Assembly (NCBI GenBank): GCA_015680685.1
Contig: MNCI01027046.1
Location: forward strand, 1,809,712-1,865,680
Source: Gnetum montanum
Lineage: Eukaryota > Streptophyta > Gnetopsida > Gnetales > Gnetaceae
Reading direction: 5' to 3'
Length of the DNA: 55,969 nucleotides
Part shown: in pieces, positions 9,343 through 21,640 of the stretch
Layout of the letters: each line of letters begins with the position of its first letter
Position numbering within the stretch: the first letter of the stretch is position 1
Notes under the pieces: model-generated
Databases searched by the model: none
What the model was told of the DNA's origin: nothing
What the model saw: the letters and a program-made list of their open reading frames with translations, nothing else
Translations under genes and position numbers: made by a program

Positions 9343-10197
9343 TGGTACTTATTTGCCATTATTATGGTTGAATTAACAAAGGAAATACAAAATGAAATTC
9401 CTTGGTGTATGATATTTGTAGATGATATTATGTTGGTGAATATAGCTCAAGAAAATATTACTTCTAAAATAGAGAAGTGGAGACATATTCTAGAATCAAA
9501 AGACTTAAAAAGTAAGACACAATATGTGGAATGCAATTTTACTAATAGTAGTGAAATAGAAGTGACAATTCAAGGCTAAAAAGTCCATCATTGCAAATAG
9601 TTTCACTATCGAAGATCAATCCTTCAATCAGATGGTGAAATTGATAAAGATACAAGAAATAGAATTGAGGTTGGATAGCCAAAATGGAGATAGGCTAGTG
9701 GTGTTCTATGTAATAAAAGAATTTTAATATAATTGAAGGGGAAAATTTATAAGACAACAATCAAGCTTGCTATCTTATATGGTGCTGAATGTTGGGCAGT
9801 ACAAAAGGGGCATGAAAAACAAATCAATAGTAGAAATGCCAATGCTTTGATGGATGTTGAATGTTATCAAAAAAGATAAACTACATAATAGAAACATTAG
9901 AAGAAGACTTGGAATGGCTTCTATTTCAAATAAGCTACAAGAATGACAACTTAAATGGTTTGGACATACACAAAAAAGGATTAGACAATGAGCCTATAAA
10001 TAGAGGTTGCTTCATTGTTGTTCCAAGAAAGCTATTGAAAGAAAGACCAAAGAAGATATGATAAAAAATGATTGAAGGTGATTTGAAGAAACTGCAAATA
10101 AACAAAGATCTAGCTCTTCATAGAGGTGAATGACAAAAAAGAACTTATGTGGTTGACTCTATTTTGTTGAAACAAGGTTAGGATGATGATGATGATG
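9343..10197 (+). pseudogene. 5'-truncated LINE, RT 3' half and tail
   Basis: Translations in shifting frames match the plant LINE reverse transcriptase seen twice more in the window. They include FAIIM.ELTKEIQ.EIPWCM, the catalytic box as FVDDIMLV (usual F-A-D-D), the IEKWRHILESK segment, then a YGAECWAV motif and a carboxy part with KIRN-like and WFGH-like pieces. The copy ends with GGATGATGATGATGATG, the short tandem tail usual for RTE-type LINEs. Several stops and frameshifts make it dead. Confidence 0.8.
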
Positions 10198-10784
10198 TTT
10201 TAGTATTATATATTAACATCACACTAAGTATTTAACTAAATGAGCTATACTAGTCAATGAGGGCATAGCTTAACTGCTAAGTTTATCAACTTATGGGTAA
10301 AGAGTTATAAGTTTGAGTTATGCCTAAGGCATTGCTATGCTATGTTCTACCAAAGTTTTTGATTGGTTGTAGGGTCCTAAATGAGTTATAGTAAAATGGA
10401 TGTCTAAAGTTTATTCCTTGTAGTTTCACTTAAATAGATAACACTATTAGCACTTAGGCTAATGGATGTAGTAGGATTAGGACTTTGGCTAGTATCATAT
10501 TATCATTTATCTTCACTCCAAATACACTTAACAAGGGTAATTTAGTAGAACAATGTAAAGCTTCCATGAGTAAGCATGACTAGGACATACTTGAGTGTAG
10601 GCTACAACCCAAATTAAAGTGTTCAACATTTGTTAATGGTTAAAAATATAAAATAAGTTCATCATCGTTATTCTAACCTTATTCCAAATACATGGAGTTA
10701 CATGAATTCTGATTTGTCATTCACATTTATCAACTGTCAAATTAACATGAATTTATGAATTTTTTTATTTGCATATGCTAAGAC
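10198..10784. other. Intergenic, weak repeat traces
   Basis: AT-rich. A weak pol III-like segment sits at 10263-10320 (ATAGCTTAACTGCTAAG, then AAGTTTGAGTTATG), with no partner copy that I can align. Otherwise nothing is recognised. Confidence 0.3.
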
Positions 10785-10920
10785 CCTTGGATCTATTGGA
10801 TAGAGTAGTTACATAATTCCTTTTAGTGAAAATTTTTGACCCATAACTTAGTGTTGTCTACTAGAATTAAACTTGTAACCTAGGGTTTCTAGGCCAAGGC
10901 TCTTAGCAATTAGCTAAAAT
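10785..10920 (-). repeat. tRNA-derived SINE-like repeat
   Basis: Second copy of the repeat at 8976-9130. On the minus strand the A-box-like AGCTAATTGCTAAG is at 10902-10915 and the B-box-like CAAGTTTAATTCTAGTA at 10859-10875. The end has CTCTATCCAATAGATCC. Divergence between the two copies is substantial, so both are old. Confidence 0.55.
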
Positions 10921-11245
10921 AATTAAAAACTAAAAATTGAGAAGTATGACAAATTTGAAATTCAAATTCAAATTGAGTGTATGTCATGTATTTATATAAC
11001 AAATATGTATTATGAGTTCATTTTTCAAAAGTTGAAGAATTTCACTTATGTGGTTCATTATTGGATCTAAAGAAATAGTTTTTGGTAGTGTTGGTAAACC
11101 AAGCTTCATCTTTCCAATGAAAGAATGGTATTTAGTTGAGCATTACTTACTTGGCTAGAACTTATGACTTGTAGTTATGCAAGTCATAAGTTTAATATGA
11201 GGGGTATATTCTTATATTGTAATATTCTACTCAAGTTTTCTCGAC

Positions 11246-11944
11246 TAATGAGCGACAAAGTAGACCATACACCTAACCATACAAATCACAAGTGTTCATA
11301 TGCAATCCAGTTGAATTCCATGGATGGGACTAATGTGGTATCTAGATAGTTAAATGTTTGATCATAGGTCATTGTCTTTCTACTTGAACTAGTACAAGCT
11401 CTATTACGTATAGTTTAGTCAAGGCATATAATCATTGATATTGTATAGTTATGGCTAAACTAGATGGAAATATATTAATTAATTAATTAATTAAATCTAA
11501 TTAATAACAAGAAAATAAATCTTAAGCTGACCTAAGGGTGATGAGTGTTCATTCCTAGCTTGCCATACACATCTTGAACACATGTACCTACTGCTAGGAT
11601 TGCCCAAGTGTTATGCTACTAGGTGAACCAAGCAATATGTTGTTGAGATTACCAAGTGAATACATGTTTACATTCAAAACTAGTGCTAATAATTAATGTG
11701 CATGAAAAATGTACATATTAAGTGAAGTTGCATGAAAATAAATTGCATAAGCATGATAGGTGAAAATAAATTACGTTCAATAGTTTGACTATTGACTAAA
11801 TGGTGCATGAACACGATAGGTGAATCCTATTTAAAAGCATTTTTGGTGATTGCATCTACATAGTAGAGGCTTAGTTGACTAAGCAACGTCAACACAACTA
11901 CATCAACTAAGCCCTCACAAAATGGCACTTATTATTGTTCATAA
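11246..11944 (-). mobile_element. Old 3' LTR remnant (element b)
   Basis: Starts TAATGAGCGA (TG mutated to TA) and keeps the LTR landmarks in order: ACCATACAAATCACAAGTG, the GATTGCCCAAGTG and GGTGAACCAAG motifs, and the end followed by a polypurine-tract remnant (TACCACATGG on the plus strand, 11945-11954). It is shorter (699 bp) and much more diverged than the other LTRs. Because the tract lies at its right edge it is a 3' LTR of a minus-strand element. Confidence 0.7.
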
Positions 11945-12512
11945 TACCACATGGTTTACTAAAAACTTGTTCTCAAGTTGAACAAAATGGATGATGTTCA
12001 ATTACAAAAAAAAATTGTGAAGTGATTTGGATAGGATTGATTGATGTTACAAAAACTTGAGTGTTGCATCACACACTTTATTTGAGTGGATGTATTAAAA
12101 TAAGAAAAAGACAAAATAGACATCAAAGTTTATAAAATTGCAGAAGTCTTTGAAAATTTGCCAATGACAAGTCTTCATGTTACTCCTAGTGGTGGTGGTT
12201 CTTTTCAACCTTAGCTGCTCTATTGGTAGTTCCCTTTTATGCAAAACTTTTGAAGAATGGACTGAAATTTCTCTTCATTGATCCATAGATTTCTAGGTAG
12301 TGAACATGTGTTGTTTGAGCTTTAATTCTTGTTTTCACTACTTATCTATAGGCATGTCCTCCTCTATCCTCCTCTTTTCCTCTTTTCATTACCTTGCAAA
12401 AGACCTTTAATCTTAGGGACTCATGTAGGTGTCATTTACAATCACCATAGGATCAACATTAGTTTTGGTAATTTTTCCTTAGTGTTTAATCCCCTTCCAA
12501 ATCCTTGGTTAG
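11945..12512 (-). mobile_element. 3' internal remnant of element b
   Basis: Noncoding 3' part of element b, recognisable against the 3' end of element A (38930-39290). Both share a GGTGG..TTTCAACCTT segment, GCAAAAGACCTT and ATCAACATTAGTTTTG in the same order. It is interrupted at 12512 by the solo LTR. Confidence 0.6.
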
Positions 12513-13316
12513 TGATGAGCCGCGATATTGCGTACGCGATATTGCATCCGCCACGTGATATCGTGTCCTGCCTTATCTTCTATAAATAAGAGGTGGCGCC
12601 TTTTGTTCAAGGGAGTTAGACTTAGACCCTTAGCCAAACTCTTGCAGTTTTATTAGTCGAGAGTTAAAATAATTTTTGTGTGCCTGCAGTAGGAGTCATA
12701 GAGTGAACGGATCTTTATTCAAGCAATTTGTTACTGAGCACACATTTGTGTACGACAATAAAGACGAACTTTATGATAAACCTTGCAGCATACAGATTAA
12801 GCTAATTAGTTATTAATTATTGTTGAATGTTTAATGCTTTCCTAGTTAATTAATCTCTCTCTCAACCTTCAACCCCCTTAGTTAAATACACTCAGTACGA
12901 CCGCTTCAAGCATGCGTGTAGCACTTGGTAACCTAGTAACGATTAGCATTTGGTAATCCCAGTAGCGTTGCACTGGTTTAGGATGTGTACGGCACGTGGG
13001 AACGGATACTGGTGTTAGGAACATTTAGAACTTAGTTAATGAATAGTTAGTGTAAGTTAGTTACTTAATTCTCTCTCCTTTCCTTTATTAGCAGAAGACA
13101 TAAAAAGATAAAAAGCTATAAAAATCATATACCTCAAGCTTACTTAACCATACAACTGTGACAATACAAGTAAGTTTGGGAAGACAACGATTGATTAACC
13201 CTGAGTGTTCCATTAAGGTGCATAAGCACTTAGTCCTTGGAGTTCGACCGGATTGCGCGTGAAATGCTCGTATTCGTATGGTTGAGTGTAGGGGTACCTA
13301 TCCACTCATCAGTTAG
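12508..13316 (+). mobile_element. Solo LTR with 5-bp target duplication
   Basis: The LTR proper is 12513-13311 (799 bp), bounded by TGATGAG and CTCATCA and flanked by GTTAG on both sides (12508-12512 and 13312-13316). Plus-strand order is the CpG near-palindrome (12520-12545), TATA box TATAAATA (12581-12588), then R/U5 with the two paired GGTAA(T/C) motifs and the end TACCTATCCACTCATCA. It is closely related to the LTRs of G and El-1. No internal region is present, so unequal recombination between two LTRs removed it. It lies inside the older element b. Confidence 0.93.
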
Positions 13317-13675
13317 TTTCAAATTTGAAAAATTCAGCATTTATGTTCAAGGTAACTGTGAAAAAACATTTAGAAGTTTCTAGGGAAACAATTTTTACTA
13401 TTAGTTGTCTTAATGTTAAAAAATAAGGTGTTATTTCAAAAATCATGTCCTTAATCCCCATGACGAAGAGCTCAACTTTGGGAGCTCACAAGTATTCAAA
13501 CAAGTGAAATCATAGCTTAATTTACTACTTGTATGACGTATTACACTAGTGATAAAACTCTTGATTTGCAAGCTCCAAATTATGTGCTCAAATTTTGGAG
13601 GACAATGCTAAAGTTATAGAGTTAATTTGACCATATGTCTTAGGGTAACTATTGTTTAGAAAAAAAATTAAGAAA
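13317..13675 (-). mobile_element. Element b internal remnant, right part
   Basis: Continues element b after the solo LTR. The segment with ATCCCCATGACGAAGAG and GGAGCTCACAAG aligns by eye with element A at 39430-39480. Part of it (13540-13640, plus strand) looks like a SINE insertion with CTTGATTTGCAAGCTCC and TGGAGGACAATGCTAAAG, resembling 2650-2710. Confidence 0.45.
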
Positions 13676-14257
13676 GAAGAGGTGCGAGGACATTACTCCT
13701 AATCTTGCCTCTAGATTGTGTGCCATCACCTAGTTCACTGATTGGGACTTCTCCAAAATATGGCATGCTTCAACTGGTCATTGTTTTATGCTTTCTAATG
13801 TTATAGCACCAATGTAAAAATTATCTGATATAAACTCCAACCATTCTCTCCTGCAACTTATAGTCATTTTCTCCTTTAGAAATTTTGCAAGATTCATAAC
13901 ATCATGCAACATAGGAAGAAGCATTTCTTAGTCTTCGTGTGTAGCAACACATTCTTCTTTTAATGAAGCCACAAACAAAGAAGCACATTGTTGTTAGCAA
14001 TTTTTTCTTCTATTTTTAGATTTACTTTGCAAAATTGCTACAAACTAGAGTTATTTTAGGGTAGGTGAGGTGAACAATATACTTTTTCATACATTTTGTG
14101 TAACATTTTAATTAATGATATTTAGATTATGGGAGTAATACTTTAGATCCTATTGTGTTGCACAGATAACCATTCAATGTATACTCATGTTACATAACAA
14201 TGATTCTTTCTTCTTGCTCTATTGCTTCTTCCATTACCTAACTTCATAATAATTTTG
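13676..14257. other. Intergenic, nothing recognised
   Basis: Low-complexity AT-rich sequence without coding or repeat signal that I can support. Confidence 0.4.
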
Positions 14258-15505
14258 TCTTTGAGGTGAAAATAGCCTTATCAAAGATAAAAAAATAGAA
14301 AAGCTATTAGACCAAATAACATCCTATAGAAGCTTGGAAAGCATTAGGAGATACAAGAGTTTCTTGGGTAACAAAATTATTTAACAAAATTTTAAAGAAT
14401 GGAGAAATGCCCAAAAATTAGAGAAAAAGCTTTGTTGTTCCCATTTACAAAAATAAATAAGATGTACAAAATTGTGCAAACTATAGAGAGATCAAGCTAA
14501 TGAGCCATACTATGAAACTTTGGGAGAGATTTATAAAGTAGCATCTCATATTTGAATCAACAATATCAAAACATCAATTTAGATTTATGTCATAAATATC
14601 TATTATAGAGGCTATTTTTTTGATATGACAATTGATGGAGAAATTCAAAAAACATAGAAAAAATCTATATATGATCTTCATTGACTTGGAAAAAGCATGT
14701 AACAAAGTGCCTAGACATATTATTTGGAAGGCCTAATGGAGGAAAAATGTCTAATAAATATATTATAGTGATTCAAGACATGTATGAAGGAACTGCCACT
14801 AAAGTTGGAATAGCTTATAAAATAACATTTGATTTGCCATTCATAGTAGGTCTACATCAAGGGTCTATATTTAGCTTATACTTATTTGCTATTATTATGG
14901 ATGAATAAACAAAGAAAGTACAAGATGAAATTCTTTGATGTATGCTATTTGCAAATGGTATTATGTTGGTGGATATAACACAAGAAAATATTGTTGCTAA
15001 AATGGAGAAGTAGATACATGCTCTAGCAATAGAAGTGATAATTTAAGGTAAAAAATCCTGCATTGCAAACAATTTCGCTACCTAGGATCAATCCTCTAAT
15101 CAAATGGTGAAATTAATAAAGATATCAAAAATAGAATTGAGGCGAGATGGTCAAAATGGAGATAGGATAGTGGTGTTCTATGTGATAAAAGAATACCAAT
15201 AAAATTAAAGGAGAAATTTTACACAATAACAATTAGGCCTACTATCTTATAGGTGCTAAATGTTAGGCAATACAAAAAAGGCATGAATAGCAAATCAATA
15301 CAACAAAAATGCAAATGCTTGGATGAATGTTAAATGTTATTAGACAAGACAAATCATATAATATAGACATTAGAGGAAGACTTGAAGTGGCTTCTATTTT
15401 AGATAAGATACAAGAATGATGGTTTAAATAGTTTGGTCATGTGAAAAGAAGATCAAACAATGAGCCTATAAACAAAGGTTGCTATAAGAAAGCTATTGAA
15501 AGGAA
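14258..15505 (+). pseudogene. LINE reverse transcriptase fragment, copy 2
   Basis: Degenerate RT reading in three frames. It begins at FEVKIALSKI (RT motif 0/1), then IPIEAWKALGD, VPIYKNK, NYREIKLMSHTMK, FIDLEKA, QDMYEGTATK, IVGLHQGSIFSLYLFAIIMDE and a lost catalytic box (FADD replaced by FANG). After that come segments like KFYTITIRP and a carboxy end near KRRSNNEPINKGC. This is the nuclease-less centre and 3' half of a plant LINE, probably RTE type. The 5' end and endonuclease are missing and the true 3' tail is replaced at about 15505 by a SINE-like segment. Confidence 0.8.
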
Positions 15506-15507
15506 TA

Positions 15508-15600
15508 AAACGATGTCTCAAGTGTGACTCAAACTAGCATCTTCTTGCTTAACAAGACAATGAGCTAACCACTCAAGTAACCTATCATTGGCTATATGTT
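15508..15600 (-). repeat. tRNA-like SINE head
   Basis: On the minus strand TACTTGAGTGGTTAGCTC resembles a pol III A box and AGTTTGAGTCACA a B box about 35 bases later, the spacing of a tRNA gene. No anticodon-stem pairing or CCA-end structure was convincing, so I take it as a SINE head and not a tRNA gene. Confidence 0.4.
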
Positions 15601-15639
15601 CATCTATTATTCTTTTAAAGTCTCTATTGGCTCTATGTT

Positions 15640-16141
15640 TTTGTTGTTCCCATTTACAAAAATAAAGTAGAAGCCCAAAATTATGCAAACTATAAAGGGA
15701 TCAAATTAATAAGCCATACTATGAAACCATGGGAGAGAGTCATAAAGTAGCATCTCATACTTAAATCAACAGTATCAAAAAATCAATTTGGACATGGAGA
15801 CCTACCATAGAAACTATTTTTTTTGATATGACAATTGATGGAGAAATTTAGAAAGCATAGAAAAAATCTACATATGATCTTCATTGACTTGGAAAAGCAT
15901 ATGACAGAGTTCTTAGACATATTATTTGGTGGGCCTTGTGGAGGAAAAACATCTTTGAGAAATATATTAAAGTGATTCAAGACATGTATGAAGGAGCTAC
16001 CACTAAAGCTAGCAGAGCTTATGGAATAACATCTAATTTTCCAATCATAGTAGGTCTACATCAAGAATTTGCACTTAGCTCATACTTATTTACCATTATT
16101 ATGGATGAATTAACAAAGGAAATACAAGATAAAATCCCTTG
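15640..16141 (+). pseudogene. LINE reverse transcriptase fragment, copy 3, cut by element C
   Basis: Starts at the same internal point as copy 2 (TTGTTGTTCCCATTTAC) and runs through RT motifs FIDLEKAYDRV-like, QDMYEGATTKASRAYGI, IVGLHQ and FTIIMDELTKEIQDKIP. At 16141 it stops in the codon after IP, where the LTR of element C begins, so this LINE is the insertion target of C. The rest of this LINE is not in the window. Confidence 0.8.
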
Positions 16142-17053
16142 TGATGAGTGGCTGGGTATCCCAATACCCTACCATACAAGTCACGAGCATTCACACATGA
16201 TCAGATCATAATCCGTAGATGGATAATGTAAGTATGTTAGAAGTTGATAGTTAGTTCATGATCATTGTCTTCCCACTTTGAGTTAGTGGAGCGCAAGTGT
16301 ATGGTTTAACTCTAAGTTAGGCATATGATATCTTGATGTTGTAGGCTCATTTGGCTATTGAGTGTAAACATAACAAAAATGAGAGTAAAGTCTAGAACTA
16401 AGTAATAATGAAAATGTAAATATAATCTATCCTATGACAATGAGTAGTTGTTCTTAGCTTGTTGTATATGTCTTGGACTCATATAACTATCACTGGGTTA
16501 CCAAGTATTATGCTACTTAGTGAACCAAATAACAACACCACTAGGATTACCAAACGATTACACTTATACTTTCGAAATCAGTCATACTCATTCTGCCCTA
16601 CTAATGAATATGAAAAAGTAAAGTGCTTGAGAAATGCAAAGGACTAAACTAAAGTAAGCATATTAAAGAAATGAAAATTAAACTAAGTAAACAAAATAGC
16701 TAAGTAAAACAAACAAACAAAGTGAATGTTGCAATGGTGGTAAATAATATCAATCTTTATTTTCGTTCATGAATTATGCCCAAGTACAATCCACTGAAAT
16801 AAAGATTCTATTCAATTGTTCAACACCACACTGTGGGCATTCACTCTATTGCTAAGTGTAGACTAAGAAAACAGACTGCAAGAGTTTCCCTAAGATTGTA
16901 ATGAAAGTTGTTTCATTTGATGCAACTAATTAGTATTTATAGGCATGAATAGGACCCACTACATCACATCAACGATTATGTATGTAGAGTTATGATGTTG
17001 TAGATACAATATCATAGATATGCTATCGTGTCCTATTAAAAAAGGTTTTATCA
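16142..17053 (-). mobile_element. 3' LTR of element C (912 bp)
   Basis: Starts TGATGAGTGGCTGGG and ends TTTTATCA before a polypurine tract. On the minus strand U3 holds short repeats (GATATTGTATCTACAACATC, about 16990-17012), a TATA box at about 16933-16940, then R/U5 with two TACCAAG motifs. The tract at its right edge shows it is the 3' LTR, with the internal part to the right. The left flank is CCTTG. The second LTR lies beyond the window. Confidence 0.8.
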
Positions 17054-17063
17054 TACCCCCATG
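17054..17063 (-). other. Polypurine tract of element C
   Basis: On the minus strand CATGGGGGTA ends exactly at the LTR start. The same tract precedes the 3' LTRs of G (19611-19620), A (38730-38739) and B (43455-43464). It primes plus-strand DNA synthesis. Confidence 0.85.
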
Positions 17064-17280
17064 ATTGATTAGAAACTCGTCCTCGAGTTAAAACAAAAAG
17101 AGGAGAAAGTTCCTTACAAAATTGGGAGGTATATTCACACTTTGACACAACTACTTATATATATAACTACTTGACTCTGAATGTCGCATTGTAGTTTGAG
17201 TGGTGCTTTACAAAATTATCATGCATGACATGATGGACACATCTGACAACAAAACAAAATGAAAGAGCTCAATGTAGTCT

Positions 17281-18842
17281 TTAAGTTCCCACCGGTGGTG
17301 GCTCATCCATCGGCTTCTTTTCTTTGTCATCGGGCTTCTGGAATTGGTAACAGTTGAGGAGTGCCTGAAGCTTCTCTTCCTCTAATTTGGGATCATGTAC
17401 TGTCCATGCAAATTCTACAATGTTTGATAGGGTCAGTGCTTCCCATGGACATGGTAGTTGTGAAAACATCTTATTGGCTTTCACATACCAAGCCACTAAC
17501 TACCTTCCCTCTTCTTCAAATGCCTTGGCCACCTTTCTCAATTCTTGGTAATTAGTCATTTGATGTGGCATGTTTGTTGCTATGTCTTTCCAACCTTGGT
17601 AGTTGGCTTTTACTACTTCGAGTTTAGAGTTTGTAATATGCAATTTTTATTGGGCATCTTTCTTGTTTGCAAACTCCATACAGTGCAGACATGACAACTA
17701 CTTTTTGCTCTAACTCATTTCTTGATCTTTCTATTTTTAACATGGCTATATTAGCATACCAAAGGTTTGTTAATCTCATGTACTTTGTGAGATCCTCGAT
17801 TTGTAGGTCTTTGTTCTTTACTTTAGCCTAGTGGACATGGACTAGGCTATCCAAAATTGGCTACCAATCAAGTGTTTGCATTGTGATTGAGTTGATCTTA
17901 GCCTTGGCCATCTAGATTTCTTTTTTGTTGATTTTCTTGTACATGCTCACCTAGTCTCTAAAGTGTTCTTTGAGCCGTTTGTGTTTCTTGGCCTCGTTTG
18001 CCACACATTGATTTCAATTGTTCATTTTTGTGGAATCGCATAGAGTTCTTCCATTGATAAGGTTCAATTTTCTCTAGCCAATCTATCGATGTCTTGGTTG
18101 ACTTTGATGAATTGTTCTCGTAGTTGATGAATTCTTTCTTCAAGAACATTTTTCTACTTTTCAATGTCTATCAACATTATATTTTCTACAACAATTCTTT
18201 TATTTTCTACTTCTAAGGTAGTTATGGCTTTAGCATGTGCATATGTTTGTGCTTCTGCCACCGATGCATTCCACACAACTTTCTCTTTCTTCATCTCTAT
18301 TTGAATATTCCTTGCTATGAGCTACCTCACTTGCTCTATTCTAAATGTGTCTATCTAGTCTAGTGTTATATTCTATTCATATTGTAGGCCTTACGGAGTT
18401 ATCCCTTACTCAGTATAGTTTAGAACCCTCCACTGTTTTCTAACTTATTGTTTCTACAATTTGCTGCAAGTGGATCATAGAAGACTTGTAATCTTGTTGT
18501 GCAAGTGAGGCACTCTATCCAAGTCTATCACCAATAGGCATCAACTCACTGGTTCTTGCTTCTTATTGTCCAGTTGCTGGAATGTTACTTGCTAGTGTGG
18601 ATCCTATTGCTCTTTCAATGCCTACTAGCTTCTCCAGGTGATCTTTCTTTGGTGGCACTAGTTTGGACATCTTCGCATATGATGCATTCTGAGATTTCCT
18701 TAGAACATCATTTGTATATCCCAGGATTCTAGCTTGTTTACACAATCTCCTAATGAGGCAAGGGAATGGCAGTGTGAGTTTCCCTACTTTCTTCTCTTCA
18801 AACCTTCTTTATATTTTTGAAAAGAGTAGATGTGTTATGTTG
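17281..18842 (-). pseudogene. Extra ORF in env position of element C, C-terminal part
   Basis: Read on the minus strand this begins (joined over element G with 25773-26460) with a segment ending PFPCLIRRLCKQARI and LGYTNDVLRKSQNASYA. It then runs through a long, often charged stretch with coiled-coil look to a Pro-rich end DEPPPVGT and a stop at 17281. The stretch with ...FP.LI..LC..A recalls the putative plant transposon protein domain (Pfam PF20167, from memory). It lies about 220 bp from the polypurine tract, where env-like ORFs of Athila elements sit, but I see no signal peptide or membrane segment. Frames are broken by many stops. Function unknown. Confidence 0.5.
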
Positions 18843-18847
18843 GCATT

Positions 18848-19610
18848 TGATGAGTGGCGAGGTACCCCTACACTCAACCATACGAATACAAATGTTACAT
18901 GCGTGATTCGGTCGAACTCTACAGACTAAGTGCCTACACGTCTTATGGAACACTTAAGGTTAATCGTTTGTTGTCTTCCTAGACTTACTTGTATTTGTCA
19001 TGGTTGTATGGTTAAGTGAGTTTGAGGTATGTGATTTTTATATCTTTTATGTTTTTATCTCCTATGCTAATGAGGTAAAGGGTGAAGAGACTAAGTAACT
19101 AATTTTAACTAACTAAGTTCTAATACCTAGCATCAGTATCTGTTCCTACTTGTCGTTCACACCCTGAACCAATGCAACCTTTTGGGATTACCAAACGCTA
19201 TTCATTACTGGGATTACCAAGTGTAACGCACGTGCTCAAAGCGGTCGTACTGAATGCACTTAACTATGGTAGAAGGGTTGAGAGAGATTTAATTAACTAA
19301 TAAAGCATTTAAATGATGAATAATAAATAACAATAATTAAAGTCCTATTTAGCCTATTCCACGCACTGCAAACTTTATCCAACAGTTCGTCTTTATTTCC
19401 GTACACAAACTTGTGCTCAGGTACAATATTTGCTCTAATAAAAATTTGTTCACTTTGGAACTCCTACTGCGGGCACATGGAAATTATTCTATCTCTGGAG
19501 AGGTAAAACTGCCAAAGTTTCACTAAGGGTCTAGATCTAGATGGAGAAACAAGGGAGAGCCACCTCTTATTTATAGATTTGGCGGCACGCTACGATATTG
19601 TGTCCCATCA
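18848..19610 (-). mobile_element. 3' LTR of element G (763 bp)
   Basis: TGATGAGTGG...CCCATCA. Compared with the 5' LTR of the same element the U3 palindrome block is contracted: only one GATATTG unit remains next to the end, about 43 bp shorter. Otherwise the two LTRs are nearly collinear. Confidence 0.92.
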
Positions 19611-21640
19611 TACCCCCATGACTGAATAAAAACTCGTCCTCAAGTTCCTTATAAAATATTGGGAAGGTATGGGATTATTGACTTGAATGGAACTAATGGT
19701 GAATGGGATGACATGTGAATAGATCATCATTACAGAACATGAAAAAACTAGTGTTCATGACAATAAGAGTGAACACCTTATACATTTGACATTAGGCCTT
19801 ATTTAGCAGCTAAGAGAGAAGAGAGAAGAGAGAAAAAGTTTGCTGCTGCCAACGCCAAGATTGCACCTTTTGTTGTCTATCCATAAGCGCGCCATCCATC
19901 TCGTTCCTTGCATGGCTGCTTCAGCACCGATCCATTCCAAGTGTTCCCTCCAAATCCAATACGTTGTTGTATGATTGCCATTTGCACACACAACATAGTT
20001 TTTATATTAGCAAGGGTAAATGAATCACAGTGCAGTTGATACCTTGCTTCGGTAAAAGGTCCATTAGTTGAGTTGTGGTATGGCTGATATGGGTCTGGAG
20101 ATATGATAGTGGTGACTACCGAAGGTGTAGGGGCTAGGAGAAAATCAAAAAAATTGGGTCAGAACCCCCATGACTAAGAGTGAAGCTCTGGTAACGATAG
20201 AATGGAGAAAAAATAAAGAACAAGAAAGATGGAGAAAAAGATACAACTATAACATTGATGAAATGGATGTCAAGATGGAAATGAACAAAATAGTGTTGAT
20301 TGCAAAAATGTTAAGGGAAAAAATTTAACTGGTGCACCAAATAGAAATGCCAGTGGATCCTCCCCAAAGCAGGCTTATGCCCTTAATGCCCTGACAAACC
20401 CACATTCGAAGAGTCTGTAGGCTCTAGGAATGTCATTTGGAACAAGAGTTAAAGTCTTAATCACAAGAATTTATCAAAAAGAAAACAATGTGTCAACCAA
20501 AATATACACTAATGATACAACCGGCAATGAGGTGAACAATGGAGGAAGAATGATGAAAAAAAGAGAATGGAATGGAATCTCAAGAGCAAGGTGATGTACA
20601 GCCCCTTGTATAGTTAATGATTAATGTGACTTGGTAGATCCCATTCCAAGTCCAGCCTAAACAAACCACATCTAGTGATTTCACATTAATGCATTCGGCC
20701 AATCCATCCACTTGAAGTAACAAGAATGCATCCCTCAAAGAGCCACCACCATTCCGACAAAACGAAGGAGGAGAGAATGGAAAGCGAGAAGGGATTTAGT
20801 TAGAGGGAACATGTTTATTTTAGTTCCATAACCAGTGCTTGTAGCCCAAATGATTATTTCGTCTAAGGGGTGTGCTTTGAATTCTCACTATTTTTTTTGG
20901 TGTTTTATGTGTTTATGCGTGAGAACCACACCATGCAAAGACTTTGTTATTTTTATTAGCTCAGCTTCCCAATAATGGAGCAATGTCGAAATGGGAAGGA
21001 AAAATCAAGAAGAAAATATCCAAGCACCCAAGAGAATGGCCAACACAAAATAAGTTCCCTTGAAGCCACACCCTTTTCAATCCTTAAGTCCTTCCTTAGT
21101 TTGAGAAATGCCCAGTCACTGATTTGTTATAGTTCTTGTTATTTTGAAGAAAGGAACTGTACAGTTCCAAGCCAAGAGAGATCATAGGAATTTATGGATG
21201 TATAGATGAAGTGGACTCATTGCCTGTCATATCAAAAGAACCATACCTTAGTATCAACATCATAATCTTAAGGGTAAAAGCCAAACATTAGCAATCAATA
21301 GGGAACAGTTCATACCATCATTAGAGTACCTATTGGGTGACAAACTTAACAAAATGGATAAGCGCGCGCACACACACACACACACACAAAGAAATGAAAA
21401 AGTATAAATGATGTTGTAAAACAAAAACAAGAAAAGTTAAAGAAATTTATACAACAAAAATGTGCAAAAAAAAATGTGTAAAATAAAAACTTAAAAGAAC
21501 TGAGGGCCTCAAATGATTAGCATAGGTGGCTATCTCCCCCATGGTTGAATTAAAACGGAGAGATCCAAAATAATGAGCATTTGTTTGAATTTCTTAAAAG
21601 TGTTCAACTTCTCCCAATTGATGTTTTCAGGTTAAGGGTT
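19611..21640 (-). mobile_element. Noncoding 3' internal region of element G
   Basis: Starts with the polypurine tract (19611-19620). Contains the family's conserved noncoding blocks: CCCCCATGACTAAGAG near 20166, GTGGATCCTCCCCAAAGC near 20352, a CACATTAATG-type block near 20680, CAGTGCTTGTAGCCC near 20835 and an ACCACACCATGCAAAGAC block near 20925. The same blocks in the same order are found in A and B. No coding potential is convincing here, although A carries a possible relic of the extra ORF at the equivalent place. Confidence 0.7.
21362..21388. repeat. (CA)n microsatellite
   Basis: A short (GC)n run passes into about ten CA units within the 3' internal region of element G. Confidence 0.95.

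Noticed and set aside
12329-12589. Open frame across the left end of the solo LTR
   Set aside because: It crosses a repeat boundary and has no family motif.
15508-15600. A tRNA gene on the minus strand
   Set aside because: Box spacing fits, but I could not form convincing acceptor and anticodon stems, so it is listed as a SINE head.
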